A stretch of DNA of 23,785 nt, taken from contig JANMQR010000309.1 of the NCBI GenBank assembly GCA_031370625.1, positions 1 through 23,785 on the forward strand, in the 5' to 3' direction. The notes under the pieces were generated by a model that made no database searches, was not told the origin of the DNA, and saw nothing but the letters and a program-made list of their open reading frames with translations. The position numbers and the translations under genes were made by a program. Shown piece after piece: positions 1 through 8,012 of the stretch. Source of the DNA: UKL13-2 sp031370625. GTDB taxonomy: Bacteria > Pseudomonadota > Gammaproteobacteria > Burkholderiales > Usitatibacteraceae. The first letter of the stretch is position 1; every line of letters starts with the position of its first letter.

Positions 1-176
1 AACAGCACGCCCAAAACAAGGAACGCTGCCGCTTTGTTCGGGCTGTCTGCTGAAATAAATTGCGGCAAAAACGCGAGAAAGAAAATCGCGACTTTCGGAT
101 TCAGCACATTGGTCAGAAAGCCTTGCCAGAAAATTTTGCGATTAGTGGTGGCGTTCCTTGTTTTGGGCGTGCTGTT
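1..176. repeat. 26-bp perfect inverted repeat with 124-bp loop (fold-back)
   Basis: Bases 1-26 are the exact reverse complement of 151-176. The loop 27-150 encodes, on the minus strand, the part of LysE that should sit just before base 151. The left arm reaches exactly to the window edge, as expected from a fold-back artefact at a contig end. If the loop is flipped in place, however, an uninterrupted plus-strand LysE frame appears, so a true inversion cannot be excluded. Confidence 0.85.
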
Positions 177-342
177 TATCGTCAATAGCTGCATCGTTAC
201 ATTACCGCTAATCTGGTTTATCGCATCCGCGCGCGAACGCCTGCAAACAAACGCAAAAATCGGCTTGTGGCTGAATCGCATGTGCGGTGCGTTGTTCGTC
301 GGCGTCGGCATCAAGCTCGCCTTTACCGAAAGACCGGCATGA
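1..342 (+). CDS. LysE-family amino-acid exporter, C-terminal part, 5' side rearranged
   Basis: From base 151 the plus strand reads a normal LysE/RhtB-family C-terminus: AFLVLGVLF, a hydrophobic segment ending WFIASARERL, then the typical closing stretch WLNRMCGALFVGVGIKLAF and a TGA at 340-342. LysE proteins are inner-membrane exporters of amino acids. The frame stays open back to base 1, but 1-150 does not look like LysE in this direction. Read on the minus strand, the same bases give NRKIFWQGFLTN, then the family hallmark NPKVAIFFLAFLPQF, and end in AAAFLVLGVL, the segment that starts the plus-strand part. The gene is therefore intact in content but flipped upstream of 151, either by misassembly or by real inversion. 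Its stop overlaps the purE start (ATGA), which suggests co-translation. Family assignment is firm for 151-342; residues encoded before that should not be trusted as protein. Confidence 0.7.
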   Translation, partial: NSTPKTRNAAALFGLSAEINCGKNARKKIATFGFSTLVRKPCQKILRLVVAFLVLGVLFIVNSCIVTLPLIWFIASARERLQTNAKIGLWLNRMCGALFVGVGIKLAFTERPA

Positions 343-833
343 GCGGCCCTATCGTTGGCGTAGTCATGGGTTCCAATTCGGATTGGGATGTAATGCAGCG
401 CGCGGTGGAAGTGCTACGCGATTTCGGTGTCGCATTCGAATACAAGGTTGTCTCCGCCCATCGTACGCCAGATGCGATGTTTGAATACGCGGCGACGGCG
501 CGTGAACGTGGCTTGAAATGCATCATCGCTGGTGCGGGCGGTGCGGCACATTTGCCGGGCATGATCGCCAGCAAAACCACGCTGCCCGTGCTTGGTGTGC
601 CGGTGCCATCCAAACATTTGGCGGGACAAGATTCGCTGTACTCGATTGTGCAAATGCCGAAAGGCATTCCGGTGGCAACCTTCGCGATTGGCGAAGCAGG
701 TGCGGCGAATGCTGGATTGTTCGCGGTGAGTTTGCTCGCAAACACCGACGCAGCGCTCGCCGATAAGCTTGCCAAATATCGCGAGAGCATGAAAGAAGCC
801 GTCGCCGCAATGCAATTGCCGGATGTTTTGTAG
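339..833 (+). CDS. purE: N5-carboxyaminoimidazole ribonucleotide mutase (class I PurE)
   Basis: This cytosolic enzyme converts N5-CAIR to CAIR in de novo purine synthesis, taking the product of PurK made by the next gene. The 164-residue protein has the usual length and the PurE signatures: GVVMGSNSDWDVM at the N-terminus (nucleotide-phosphate loop), VSAHRTPD around residue 42, GAGGAAHLPGM near residue 68, and GVPVPSKHLAGQDSLYSIVQMPKG in the middle, followed by GEAGAANAGLFA. The ATG at 339 was chosen because it gives the standard MSGPIVGVVMGS start and overlaps the upstream stop as ATGA; the longer open frame from 267 only adds an antisense-looking extension. purK follows after three bases, so the pair forms an operon. 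Confidence 0.97.
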   Translation: MSGPIVGVVMGSNSDWDVMQRAVEVLRDFGVAFEYKVVSAHRTPDAMFEYAATARERGLKCIIAGAGGAAHLPGMIASKTTLPVLGVPVPSKHLAGQDSLYSIVQMPKGIPVATFAIGEAGAANAGLFAVSLLANTDAALADKLAKYRESMKEAVAAMQLPDVL

Positions 834-836
834 CCG

Positions 837-1982
837 ATGATTCTGCCCGGCAAAACACTCGGCCTGATTGGTGGCGGCCAGCTTGGCCGCATGTTCACAA
901 TGGCTGCGCGCAATATGGATTATCGCGTCACCGTACTCGATCCCGATCCGCTCTCGCCCGCCGCAGAATTCGCCAGCGGCCATTTGAATACCGCCTACAC
1001 GCATCCGATTTCGATGGAAGAGATGGCGACTACATGCGCCGCGATCACCACCGAATTTGAGAATGCACCAGCGGAAGTTTTAACCGCGCTCGCCAAACGA
1101 ACCACCGTACGCCCCAGCGGCAGCGCAGTCGCAATTGCGCAGGATCGTGAGCAGGAAAAAGGATTCTTCAGAGGCAACGGGTTCCCAGTTGGCCCGTTTG
1201 CGATGATTAAATCGGTAGGCGATATTGATGCCGCGCTTGCAGTGGTGAGACTGCCTGCGGTACTCAAAACCGCGCGATTCGGTTACGACGGCAAAGGCCA
1301 GGCGCGGATTGCGAATCGAGCCGAGCTTGAAGCAACGCTGGCTGAATGGAAATTTCCGCCGTGCATTCTGGAAGAATTCATTTCGCTCAAACTGGAAATT
1401 TCCATCGTACTCGCGCGTGCCGCCGATGGTGAAATCTCAGTCTTTCCGGTCGCAGAAAATCAGCATGTTAATGGCGTGCTCGATATCACGATTGCCCCTG
1501 CACGAATCAGCGAATCGCTCGCCACACAAGCAACCGAGATCGCCAGAAAACTCGCTGTCTCACTCGATTATGTAGGCGTGCTCGCCGTGGAATTCTTCAT
1601 CACCACTGATGACAAATTGCTCATCAACGAACTTGCCCCACGCCCTCACAACAGCGGCCATTACACGATTGATGCCTGCCGCTCGTCGCAATTTGAGCAG
1701 CAAGTGCGCGTGCTGTGCGGCTTGCCCTTGGGCGATGCCACGCAGCATTCTGCGGCCGTCATGCTGAATTTATTGGGCGATATCTGGCGCGGCCCCGACA
1801 AAAAGATCGCACCCGACTGGCAGGCGGTGCTGAAGCATCCGGGTGCCCACCTGCACCTCTACGGCAAGCGCGAGGCTCGCGCAGGCCGCAAAATGGGCCA
1901 TGTGACCGTTTGTGACGCTGATTTAGATAGCGCCCTCAAAGTGGCGCTACAAATCAAACGCGAATTACAGGCCGCGAAATAA
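837..1982 (+). CDS. purK: N5-carboxyaminoimidazole ribonucleotide synthase (PurK)
   Basis: PurK is an ATP-grasp enzyme that carboxylates AIR with bicarbonate and ATP to give N5-CAIR, the substrate of PurE. The 381-residue product starts with LGLIGGGQLGRMFTMAAR, the N-terminal pre-ATP-grasp fold. It continues with the TTEFENAPAEVL motif, the ATP-grasp loop RFGYDGKGQARI near residue 150, the EEFISLKLEISIVLAR segment, the metal/ATP site VEFFITTDDKLLINELAPRPHNSGHYTIDAC, and a C-terminal domain with HLYGK and GRKMGHVT. All family landmarks are present without interruption. The start lies three bases after the purE stop, so the two genes are translated from one message. Nothing unusual was seen. 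Confidence 0.97.
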   Translation: MILPGKTLGLIGGGQLGRMFTMAARNMDYRVTVLDPDPLSPAAEFASGHLNTAYTHPISMEEMATTCAAITTEFENAPAEVLTALAKRTTVRPSGSAVAIAQDREQEKGFFRGNGFPVGPFAMIKSVGDIDAALAVVRLPAVLKTARFGYDGKGQARIANRAELEATLAEWKFPPCILEEFISLKLEISIVLARAADGEISVFPVAENQHVNGVLDITIAPARISESLATQATEIARKLAVSLDYVGVLAVEFFITTDDKLLINELAPRPHNSGHYTIDACRSSQFEQQVRVLCGLPLGDATQHSAAVMLNLLGDIWRGPDKKIAPDWQAVLKHPGAHLHLYGKREARAGRKMGHVTVCDADLDSALKVALQIKRELQAAK

Positions 1983-2089
1983 TTTTTGCGCGGCTCTGGT
2001 TTTGCCAAATCCAAACGACGTGGTGATTGCATCTAACGAATGTCAGCCAACTTGCGCAAAATTTATGCGCAAATTCAAAGGAGCCAAAA

Positions 2090-2866
2090 ATGAACAACAG
2101 CCATAGCTTAAAAATTCGCCTCACCTCGCATCTAGCCGCAGCATTACTACTTGCCGTGAGCGGTGCCGCCCACGCTTGGGATTGGAACTGGGGCTTCGGC
2201 AAAAGCGTTTCCGGCTCAGGCACGATCAAATCTGAAACACGCAACGTGACAGGCTTCACCGGCATCAAATTAGCCCTGCCCGCGAATGTCGTCATTCGCC
2301 AAGGCAACACCGAAAGCGTGCTAATTGAAACCGATGACAATATTTTGCCGCTGATCGAAACCGTGGTCGAAGCTGGCGCGCTAAAAATTCGTCCACTGGA
2401 AAAAAATTCCAGCTTCCGCACCAAAACACTCAACGTCACCATCAACGCCAAAACCGTAAACCAAATTTCCGCCGCAGGCTCAGGCACCATCCGGTCAGAC
2501 GCGCTCAAGGCTGACACGCTGAAAGTAAGCGTGGCAGGTTCAGGCGACGTGATTCTGAAATCAATTGAAGCGACAACGTTGAATGTCTCCATCGCCGGCA
2601 GCGGCGACTTCACCGTCAGCGGCAAAGCCAACGCACTCGACGCATCCATCGCGGGTTCTGGCGAAATAAAAGCAGGCAAACTCGAAACACAGATATCAAA
2701 AATCAGCGTCGCCGGATCGGGCAACGCAGTGGTGTGGGCGAAAGAATCGCTGAAGCTGAGCGTTGCCGGTTCGGGTGATGTGCAGTATTACGGCGATGCC
2801 AAAGTCTCGAAATCCATCGCGGGCTCGGGGAGCGTTAAGCGATTGGGGGATGCGCCGACGCAATGA
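2090..2866 (+). CDS. secreted DUF2807 (head GIN domain) protein
   Basis: The 258-residue product has a signal peptide (SLKIRLTSHLAAALLLAVSGAAHA, cleavage after AHA), so it is exported to the periplasm or surface. The mature part carries the DUF2807 'putative auto-transporter adhesin, head GIN' fold. It opens with SGSGTIKSETRNVTGFTGIKLALPANVVIRQGN and then shows a ladder of short beta-repeats marked by AGSG (about six copies: AAGSGTI, VAGSGDV, IAGSGDF, IAGSGEI, VAGSGNA, VAGSGDV), as in a right-handed beta helix. The ATG at 2090 is preferred over the in-frame 2027 start because an AAAGGAG ribosome site sits just upstream (2077-2083) and the signal peptide begins there. The molecular role of the family is not known. 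It lies alone between purK and a convergent operon. Confidence 0.85.
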   Translation: MNNSHSLKIRLTSHLAAALLLAVSGAAHAWDWNWGFGKSVSGSGTIKSETRNVTGFTGIKLALPANVVIRQGNTESVLIETDDNILPLIETVVEAGALKIRPLEKNSSFRTKTLNVTINAKTVNQISAAGSGTIRSDALKADTLKVSVAGSGDVILKSIEATTLNVSIAGSGDFTVSGKANALDASIAGSGEIKAGKLETQISKISVAGSGNAVVWAKESLKLSVAGSGDVQYYGDAKVSKSIAGSGSVKRLGDAPTQ

Positions 2867-2883
2867 GTTTTAGAGGTTTTAGT

Positions 2884-2915
2884 TTGAGCTGGTGCGGCAT
2901 GTTTGGTGGTGGAAT
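2884..2915. repeat. degenerate fragment of dispersed repeat family F
   Basis: The stretch GAGCTGGTGCGGCATGTTTG resembles the family-F core (AGCATTGGTGCGGCATTTGAG at 21857-21877). It lies directly downstream of the DUF2807 gene. The match is short and imperfect, so the call is tentative. Confidence 0.3.
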
Positions 2916-3116
2916 CTGCTGTAACTGCAAACGGCAAAAAGCGGCGCGTCGCTAGTGCTTTCTAGTTTAATTCTTGATAAGAAACACCAGCAAATACGGG
3001 TATCTTGAAGCAAATATCGCTGTAAATTGTTGTGGATACTGATGTTTGCGATTACGGTGAAACTAAATCGATCCCGTTAATTCACAATCCGCATTACGCG
3101 CTCGCATCATCTAGCG

Positions 3117-3155
3117 ATGCCTGAAACGCCCCATGAATAGGGCGTCTTCAGGCAT
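3117..3155. terminator. stem-loop between convergent genes
   Basis: Arms 3117-3131 and 3140-3155 pair almost completely (one bulged base) around an 8-base loop, just past the stop of the minus-strand hydrolase. No T-run follows on either strand, so it may stabilise the 3' end or act as a weak terminator rather than a classical intrinsic one. Confidence 0.45.
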
Positions 3156-3161
3156 TGGCTG

Positions 3162-4052
3162 CTATGGACTGACCAAAAAGCGCGCTAATGATGTTACGTC
3201 AGATGCGCAGTGCCCGCCGTAGATCGGATGCCACTCCACATTCACGCCTTTTGCTACTGCCGCGTTGGCGAGCATCTGCGTGCCTTCAAAATTACCGAAG
3301 TGATCGTAGAGTCCGCACGAAAGATAAAGCGCAGGATACTCGGCGTTGCTCTTCTCAATCAATTTCAGCGGTGAAGCCTGGTCCCACTCGCTCTCATTTG
3401 CGAAATACTTTTGCGCCACAAGATAGATGGAAACTGCGACTTTTGGGCTGGCACCCGTGCGCTTGATGCCGTCTTTCATCACGACAAATGTCGCGAATGG
3501 TGAATCCGAATACACACCCGGACAGAGTGCCGCGACTTTCGCAAAGCGATCCGGATGGCTTAACCCGGCGATCAGAACATTGAGGCCGCCCATCGATTCG
3601 CCCAGCAGTATTCGGCGCGCGGGTTTACCGATCTTATGCTCAATCACATCCAAGTGCGCGATGAACTGCTCTAGCAATCCACTTGCTTCACGCTGACCTT
3701 TGCGGGCCAGCAGCCACGTGCCGCCATAGCTGATGGTGACGACGCGAGGCGGACGTACATTGCTCCGCTGCCATTGAGACTGCACCATCGAGGTGAAATA
3801 GGTCTCATCGTTCCAACTGTTTTCATCAAGATTGCGTCCATGCAGGTGATAGACGATGTCGTCTGACGTGCCTGCGCTCGCCGTGTACACGCAGTATTTG
3901 AGTGCACCAATCTGATCGCACTGTTTGATCGCAGGCTCAAAGTGAACGACTTGATCGCCAATTGGTTGGCCGAAGCGTGACCAGCTGACATTCGCGATGA
4001 CAGTTAAGCCAAATAGAATGGCGAACCCCCAGATGAATCTACGCTTGATCAT
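3162..4052 (-). CDS. alpha/beta-hydrolase-fold esterase, membrane-anchored or exported
   Basis: This 296-residue protein begins with a hydrophobic stretch (RRFIWGFAILFGLTVIANVSW) acting as signal anchor or signal peptide. The rest is an esterase-D-like serine hydrolase. It has YHLHGRNLDENSW (oxyanion region), VVTISYGGTWL, the nucleophile elbow LLGESMGGLNVL (Ser in GESMGG), a probable acid Asp in YLSCGLYDHFG and the catalytic His in HPIYGGHCASD. Family members cleave ester bonds of small acylated substrates; the substrate here cannot be read from the sequence. It starts 16 bases after the stop of the SEDS-like gene, as the third gene of the PadR operon, with only an A-rich leader and no clear Shine-Dalgarno, suggesting coupling to the gene before it. 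Confidence 0.75.
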   Translation of the reverse strand: MIKRRFIWGFAILFGLTVIANVSWSRFGQPIGDQVVHFEPAIKQCDQIGALKYCVYTASAGTSDDIVYHLHGRNLDENSWNDETYFTSMVQSQWQRSNVRPPRVVTISYGGTWLLARKGQREASGLLEQFIAHLDVIEHKIGKPARRILLGESMGGLNVLIAGLSHPDRFAKVAALCPGVYSDSPFATFVVMKDGIKRTGASPKVAVSIYLVAQKYFANESEWDQASPLKLIEKSNAEYPALYLSCGLYDHFGNFEGTQMLANAAVAKGVNVEWHPIYGGHCASDVTSLARFLVSP

Positions 4053-4068
4053 TTTTTTTCAGGCTGCT

Positions 4069-5202
4069 TCACGGATCAATATGCTGGTGCTCGCTGATGA
4101 GCGCCAGACTCAAGAAGAAGCCGATGATTGCGCTGCCGCCAAAGCTCAAGAGCGGCAGCGGTGTTGCCTGCAGTCCGAGCGCCGACGCAGCGATCAGCGT
4201 GCCCCACACCGTGGCGTGTATCTGCACGGCAGTGTTCTTGCGGATGTGACGGGCCAAATTTTTCTGCGGTGGCAATATCGTGAGGATCGCCATCATCAGT
4301 GCTGCGAAGCCTGCGAAAGGTGTCCATGCAAATGCTGATTGCAACGCCTGATCGACGTGTGCGACTGGAGAGAGCGTCACCGCATTTCGGACTGCTACGA
4401 CACAACACAGCAGCGCATACGCCAACAACACAAACGTCAACCAGTATGTTCGTCGAGCCGCGAGCAAGGAAATCGCAATTGCCATCGCACTGGCGAATGC
4501 GAGTAGCGCGTCGCCCTGAAACGCCAAGCCAAGGAATGCGAGCGCAACACCAATCGTCGCCAGTGCGTTGCGCAAGATCGCCGCCGCAATCAGCATTGCG
4601 GGCATCAGCATTACACTGGGCTGAATGCTGATGCCGGTTCCGCCGATGGAAAGCCAGCGGCTGACGCCATTCGCGGCTTGCCCCTCAATCGCCGTGTAGA
4701 GAATGAGTACGCCTGCACTGAGGACGCAAAGGCTTATATGGTCCTCTGGCGTGTCAGGATGTGTGCGTGTGCGATACAAATTAAATGACCGTGTCATGCT
4801 AGAGGCGATCACCATGAACACCAACGCAACGCCCAGCGCGCCGATCTGCATCAGCACGACCGTTTTTGGAACATCGTTTCGCCACATCAAACCGCAACCC
4901 ATGAGGACGACCAATGATCCCGCGAGCGCACTTAGCCATTTGAATTGCGAAAGAAGGGAAGCGAATTGCGCGGTGACGATCATTCTAACCACGCCCGAAT
5001 ATCCGCTTAACGCAAACGCGAGCGCCGCACGATCATCGACAATCTGGTGAAGTTCGGATGCGATTGCTTCAAGCCATTGCGCGTGCTCGCGCGGCAGCAC
5101 ATGCCCGATGCGCGCGAAAAATCTTGCCAGCGCTACAGTCGAGTTTCTGGCGAATGAATTGCCCGTTCGCTTGGTGGGAGGCGTCTTCTGTGGTAGCTGC
5201 AT
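4069..5202 (-). CDS. SEDS (FtsW/RodA)-like polytopic membrane protein with PadR-partner N-terminal domain
   Basis: The first ~75 of 377 residues are soluble and resemble the short sensor-like segment often encoded next to PadR regulators (GHVLPREHAQWLEAIASELHQIVDDRAALAFALSGY). About ten hydrophobic segments follow. Features recalling SEDS glycosyltransferases are GGTGISIQPSVMLMPAML (SEDS: QPSE, with E replaced by V), FQGDALLAFASAMAIAISLLA (SEDS: QPDxG, here QGD), and near the end PLPLLSFGGSAIIGFFLSLALI, very close to the SEDS PLPFxSYGGSS motif. SEDS proteins polymerise peptidoglycan strands; the altered motifs argue for a diverged accessory member rather than the main FtsW or RodA. The start overlaps the PadR stop by one base (TAATG), so the two are translationally coupled. 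Confidence 0.65.
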   Translation of the reverse strand: MQLPQKTPPTKRTGNSFARNSTVALARFFARIGHVLPREHAQWLEAIASELHQIVDDRAALAFALSGYSGVVRMIVTAQFASLLSQFKWLSALAGSLVVLMGCGLMWRNDVPKTVVLMQIGALGVALVFMVIASSMTRSFNLYRTRTHPDTPEDHISLCVLSAGVLILYTAIEGQAANGVSRWLSIGGTGISIQPSVMLMPAMLIAAAILRNALATIGVALAFLGLAFQGDALLAFASAMAIAISLLAARRTYWLTFVLLAYALLCCVVAVRNAVTLSPVAHVDQALQSAFAWTPFAGFAALMMAILTILPPQKNLARHIRKNTAVQIHATVWGTLIAASALGLQATPLPLLSFGGSAIIGFFLSLALISEHQHIDP

Positions 5203-5534
5203 TAGGCGGCCCCAAAGGTCTTCTTGCCCGTGCTATTTGTGACAGCTTTCGCGCTTTGTTTTGCGGAATTGGCCGCGTCTTCGTCTGCCAGCATTTGGAG
5301 CCCCAGAGCAGTCAACCGATAGACATGGCGTGGCGGTCGGCCGAGTGGTGACTCTTGCCAAGCGGCCTCGACAAAGCTTTGCTGTTCTAGTCGCATCAAC
5401 AGCGGATACAAGGTGCCTGATTTGACGCCCGAGATTTGCGTCAGCTCATAGCCGTGCTGCCACTCAGGGTGAGACTGTGCGAGCAAGGAAAGCACTGACA
5501 GGGCTTGAATAGAGGGACCGCGATTTCGCATCAT
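5202..5534 (-). CDS. PadR-family transcriptional regulator
   Basis: This 110-residue protein is a typical short PadR winged-helix regulator. It shows SIQALSVLSLLAQSHPEWQHGYELTQISGVKSGTLYPLLMRLEQQSFVEAAW, that is, helix-turn-helix with the hallmark SGTLYPLLxRLE, then GRPPRHVYRLTALGLQMLAD forming the wing. PadR proteins of this type usually repress the operon they head, whose membrane partner is encoded immediately downstream, and that layout is seen here. The ATG at 5534 is followed at once by a second ATG; no strong Shine-Dalgarno is visible, so either could be used. The last ~30 residues are polar and less conserved. Confidence 0.88.
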   Translation of the reverse strand: MMRNRGPSIQALSVLSLLAQSHPEWQHGYELTQISGVKSGTLYPLLMRLEQQSFVEAAWQESPLGRPPRHVYRLTALGLQMLADEDAANSAKQSAKAVTNSTGKKTFGAA

Positions 5535-5575
5535 GTTATTAAGTCTACATATATCGAATTAAAATATCAACCAAT
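5533..5575 (-). promoter_or_regulatory. possible PadR-controlled promoter/operator
   Basis: The AT-rich stretch just upstream of the PadR start contains ATGT (5533-5536) and ACAT (5547-5550) as a dyad with 10 bases between, close to but wider than the usual PadR ATGT-N8-ACAT operator. On the minus strand it contains TATATG with TTGGTT some 15 bases upstream. This would fit autoregulation, but no single element is strong. Confidence 0.3.
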
Positions 5576-5596
5576 ATTCCGTATTCTTCTCTATTA

Positions 5597-5686
5597 ATGA
5601 AAAAACTCATCCTGATCGGCGATTCCATTCGACTCGGCTATTAACTGCATGTTGTAGCCTCACTCGCGGGCGACGCAGAAGTAATA
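5597..5686 (+). pseudogene. relic of a GDSL/SGNH hydrolase 5' end with nonsense codon
   Basis: From an ATG at 5597 the frame reads MKKLILIGDSIRLGY, the start typical of GDSL/SGNH hydrolases with the nucleophile Ser in GDSI. It then meets TAA at 5642-5644. The same frame continues after the stop with LHVVASLAGDAEVIG, which is what would follow in the family (SIRxGYQ..V...L.G.AEV.GP). A single C-to-T change, CAA to TAA, would explain the stop. After about 5686 the similarity ends, in a sequence (GGGGTCGGAGTCAAATTCTT) that is not protein-like. The rest of the gene is missing, so this is a truncated, dead remnant. Confidence 0.6.
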
Positions 5687-5963
5687 GGGGTCGGAGTCAA
5701 ATTCTTTTCAGTCGACAGCAATTTAGTCTGAGTTTCAGCAGGCCATTTGAGCCCCCGAGCGAACGTCCGCTTTCGAGAAATCTCTAAAGTCGCTGTGGGT
5801 CGAAAACAGACAATCACCCAACTGACTTCACCACAGGGTCCGCCTGATCAAATCTCAACTTAAACAAATGACCACATCAAAAAATACTAATTAACCCTGC
5901 CTCCTCAAACGAATTGAGCATCCATCATGTAAGGTCAGGCGACAAAATTCCCCCGCCCCAAAA
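5687..5963. other. intergenic stretch, nothing recognised
   Basis: This stretch lies between the GDSL relic and the cyclase stop codon. No open frame, strong palindrome or terminator was seen. The opening bases GGGGTCGGAGTCAAATTCTT resemble wording often found at borders of small repeats or IS ends, but no second end was found here. Confidence 0.4.
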
Positions 5964-8009
5964 CTAACCCACAACCGACTTAACAATCAAATAAGTCAAC
6001 ACCGCCGCATCACGATTCTTAACGACCACAGGCGCTTGCGCAACGCCTTTAAACTCACCATTCAGCATCGCCCACACACTGTCGCTCACCAGCACACCAT
6101 CGGGCGCGCAGACGCCCTCTATGCGTGATGCCACGTTTACGTTGTCGCCGATCACGGTGTAGTCCATTCTGGTTTCGCTGCCGATATTGCCGGCGACCAT
6201 TTCGCCGGTGTTGATGCCGATGCGCATTTGCAGATGTTGTATCAGTGGGTTTGTTTTTCGCATTGCCTGTAACGCGGCCTGCATGCGTGTAGCTGCGCGG
6301 ACTGCGGCGATGGCGTGATTGGGCGAGCGTTCGGGGGTGAAAATCGCCATGATGCCGTCGCCGATAAATTTATCGACCACGCCATTTTCAGATTCGATAA
6401 TGTCGCTCATCGCGGTCATGTACACGTTCAACAGATGCACTGTTTCCTGCGGATCGAGTCGTTCTGATAAGGACGTAAAACCTTTGATGTCCGAGAACAA
6501 TACGGTGGCGGTGACGGTCTTGCCGCCGAGCGCTAATTTTTGTTCGCGATTTTTTGAAATCTCATCGATCACGCTGCGCGGAATGTAGGCACCCATCTTG
6601 GCTTTTTCGATGGTGAGGTTGCGCTCTGCTTCCAGCGCCACGCGCAGATCGTCTGCCATTTGTTTCGTCGATTCGAGCAGGCGCGCATTTTCGAGCGAGA
6701 CGGCTGCTTGTGCGGCGAATGCTTCCAGCAGTTTCATATCAGCGTTTGTAAAATTTTCCAGGCCATCTTTTGTGCCGTATTTATTTAACACCTGAATCAC
6801 GCCCAATACTTCGCCCTTGCTAATCATCGGTGCCGTCATAAGGCCGCGCGTGCGGAATTGTGTGCGCTCATCGAAGGTGCAATCAAAGCGCGGATCGGCA
6901 TAGGCATCAGCGACCAGCACCGCTGTGCCGGTCGCTGCCACATGGCCGGCAATGCCGCTGCCGAGATTGACATCCAGATCAGCGAGACCGTTGATGGATT
7001 CACCTTTGGCTACATGAAAGCGCAGCTTTTTTGCATCGCGATCCAGCAGCAAAAGTGACGCCGCTTCAGCGCGGGTCACGAGCTTGGCGTTCTCCGCAAT
7101 CAAATCCAAAATCGTATCGACCGGCATCAAAGAACTCATCGCCATCGAGACGTGGCTCATCGCATCTTTTTCGACAATCTCTTTTTGCAGATGCGTATTT
7201 TTTGATTCAAGCTCGCGGCACATTTTGTTAATACCGTTTGCCACCGCGCCCAATTCATCGAGGCGCGATTGATCGAGTGTGACGTTTTTTTCACCGCTTT
7301 CAATGCGACGCGTACCTTCAATCACAGCGGTCGCATCTTGCTGCAAGCTGCGACCAAACCGAAGTGAGACCGCCAGCGAAAGCAATACACAAAAGCCACC
7401 GAGGAAAACAATTTCAATCACCACGCCACGATCCACCAAACCCTCGTAGCGATAGCGCGCGAGTGTGAGCGCCATCGCGATACTCGGTGCCAGCGTGAAC
7501 AAAACATAACCTTCCATCACGCGGCGGCTAATGCGCTCAAGATGCGTGCCTACATTCACATACGAGACCATGCGTTTGCGCGCCTCGCTTTCCAGCAGCA
7601 CATATTCCCATTGGGCGAGTAGGCCGCCACCGATGATCCAGTAGCCCAGCATCAGCTTGACGTGACTCGACACCGGAAAATTTTTATAGCGCAACCAATG
7701 CAGCGACATCGCCAGCAAACCCGCGATTGCCCACGCGCCTACCGCGATCAAATAACCCTGGCGCGGCAGTGAACGACCCTGCGGCGGTCTTGCAAAACGG
7801 CGCAACAATAATTCGCGCACCACCAATTGCAATAGCCAAATCGCACCAAGATTCAGCAACAATTCCGGGACTTTAATGCCGTTAATAAACGGACAAACCG
7901 CGCGCCCATAAATCGCCAGGAAAAAAACAGCGACGAGACCAATCACATATTGGTGCAATCGCATCCGCCAATCGATGAGTTCTCCGATTTGCTTCATAGA
8001 CGAATTCAT
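5964..8009 (-). CDS. membrane-bound GAF-domain class III adenylate/guanylate cyclase
   Basis: The 681-residue protein has six predicted membrane segments in residues ~20-216, a HAMP-like region (~217-268), a coiled coil, a GAF domain (~290-445: ITRAEAASLLLL-type opening, GSGIAGHVAATG, DPRFD, APMISKGEVLGVIQVLNK) and a C-terminal class III cyclase domain. Catalytic residues are visible: metal Asp in FSDIKGFTSL and in KFIGDGIMAIF, the base-reading Lys of KFIGD with Asp of MDYTVIGD (favouring ATP, hence cAMP), and the Asn/Arg pair in NVNVASRIEG. It should make a cyclic nucleotide in response to a ligand bound by GAF or membrane region. The start at 8009 is preferred over the longer frame from 8072 because a strong GAGGAGG lies at 8014-8020 with normal spacing. 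It is transcribed alone. Confidence 0.9.
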   Translation of the reverse strand: MNSSMKQIGELIDWRMRLHQYVIGLVAVFFLAIYGRAVCPFINGIKVPELLLNLGAIWLLQLVVRELLLRRFARPPQGRSLPRQGYLIAVGAWAIAGLLAMSLHWLRYKNFPVSSHVKLMLGYWIIGGGLLAQWEYVLLESEARKRMVSYVNVGTHLERISRRVMEGYVLFTLAPSIAMALTLARYRYEGLVDRGVVIEIVFLGGFCVLLSLAVSLRFGRSLQQDATAVIEGTRRIESGEKNVTLDQSRLDELGAVANGINKMCRELESKNTHLQKEIVEKDAMSHVSMAMSSLMPVDTILDLIAENAKLVTRAEAASLLLLDRDAKKLRFHVAKGESINGLADLDVNLGSGIAGHVAATGTAVLVADAYADPRFDCTFDERTQFRTRGLMTAPMISKGEVLGVIQVLNKYGTKDGLENFTNADMKLLEAFAAQAAVSLENARLLESTKQMADDLRVALEAERNLTIEKAKMGAYIPRSVIDEISKNREQKLALGGKTVTATVLFSDIKGFTSLSERLDPQETVHLLNVYMTAMSDIIESENGVVDKFIGDGIMAIFTPERSPNHAIAAVRAATRMQAALQAMRKTNPLIQHLQMRIGINTGEMVAGNIGSETRMDYTVIGDNVNVASRIEGVCAPDGVLVSDSVWAMLNGEFKGVAQAPVVVKNRDAAVLTYLIVKSVVG

Positions 8010-8012
8010 CGT

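Noticed and set aside
323..1004. Two long minus-strand frames opposite purE and purK
   Set aside because: purE and purK are unmistakable on the plus strand; these are shadows of their codon bias.
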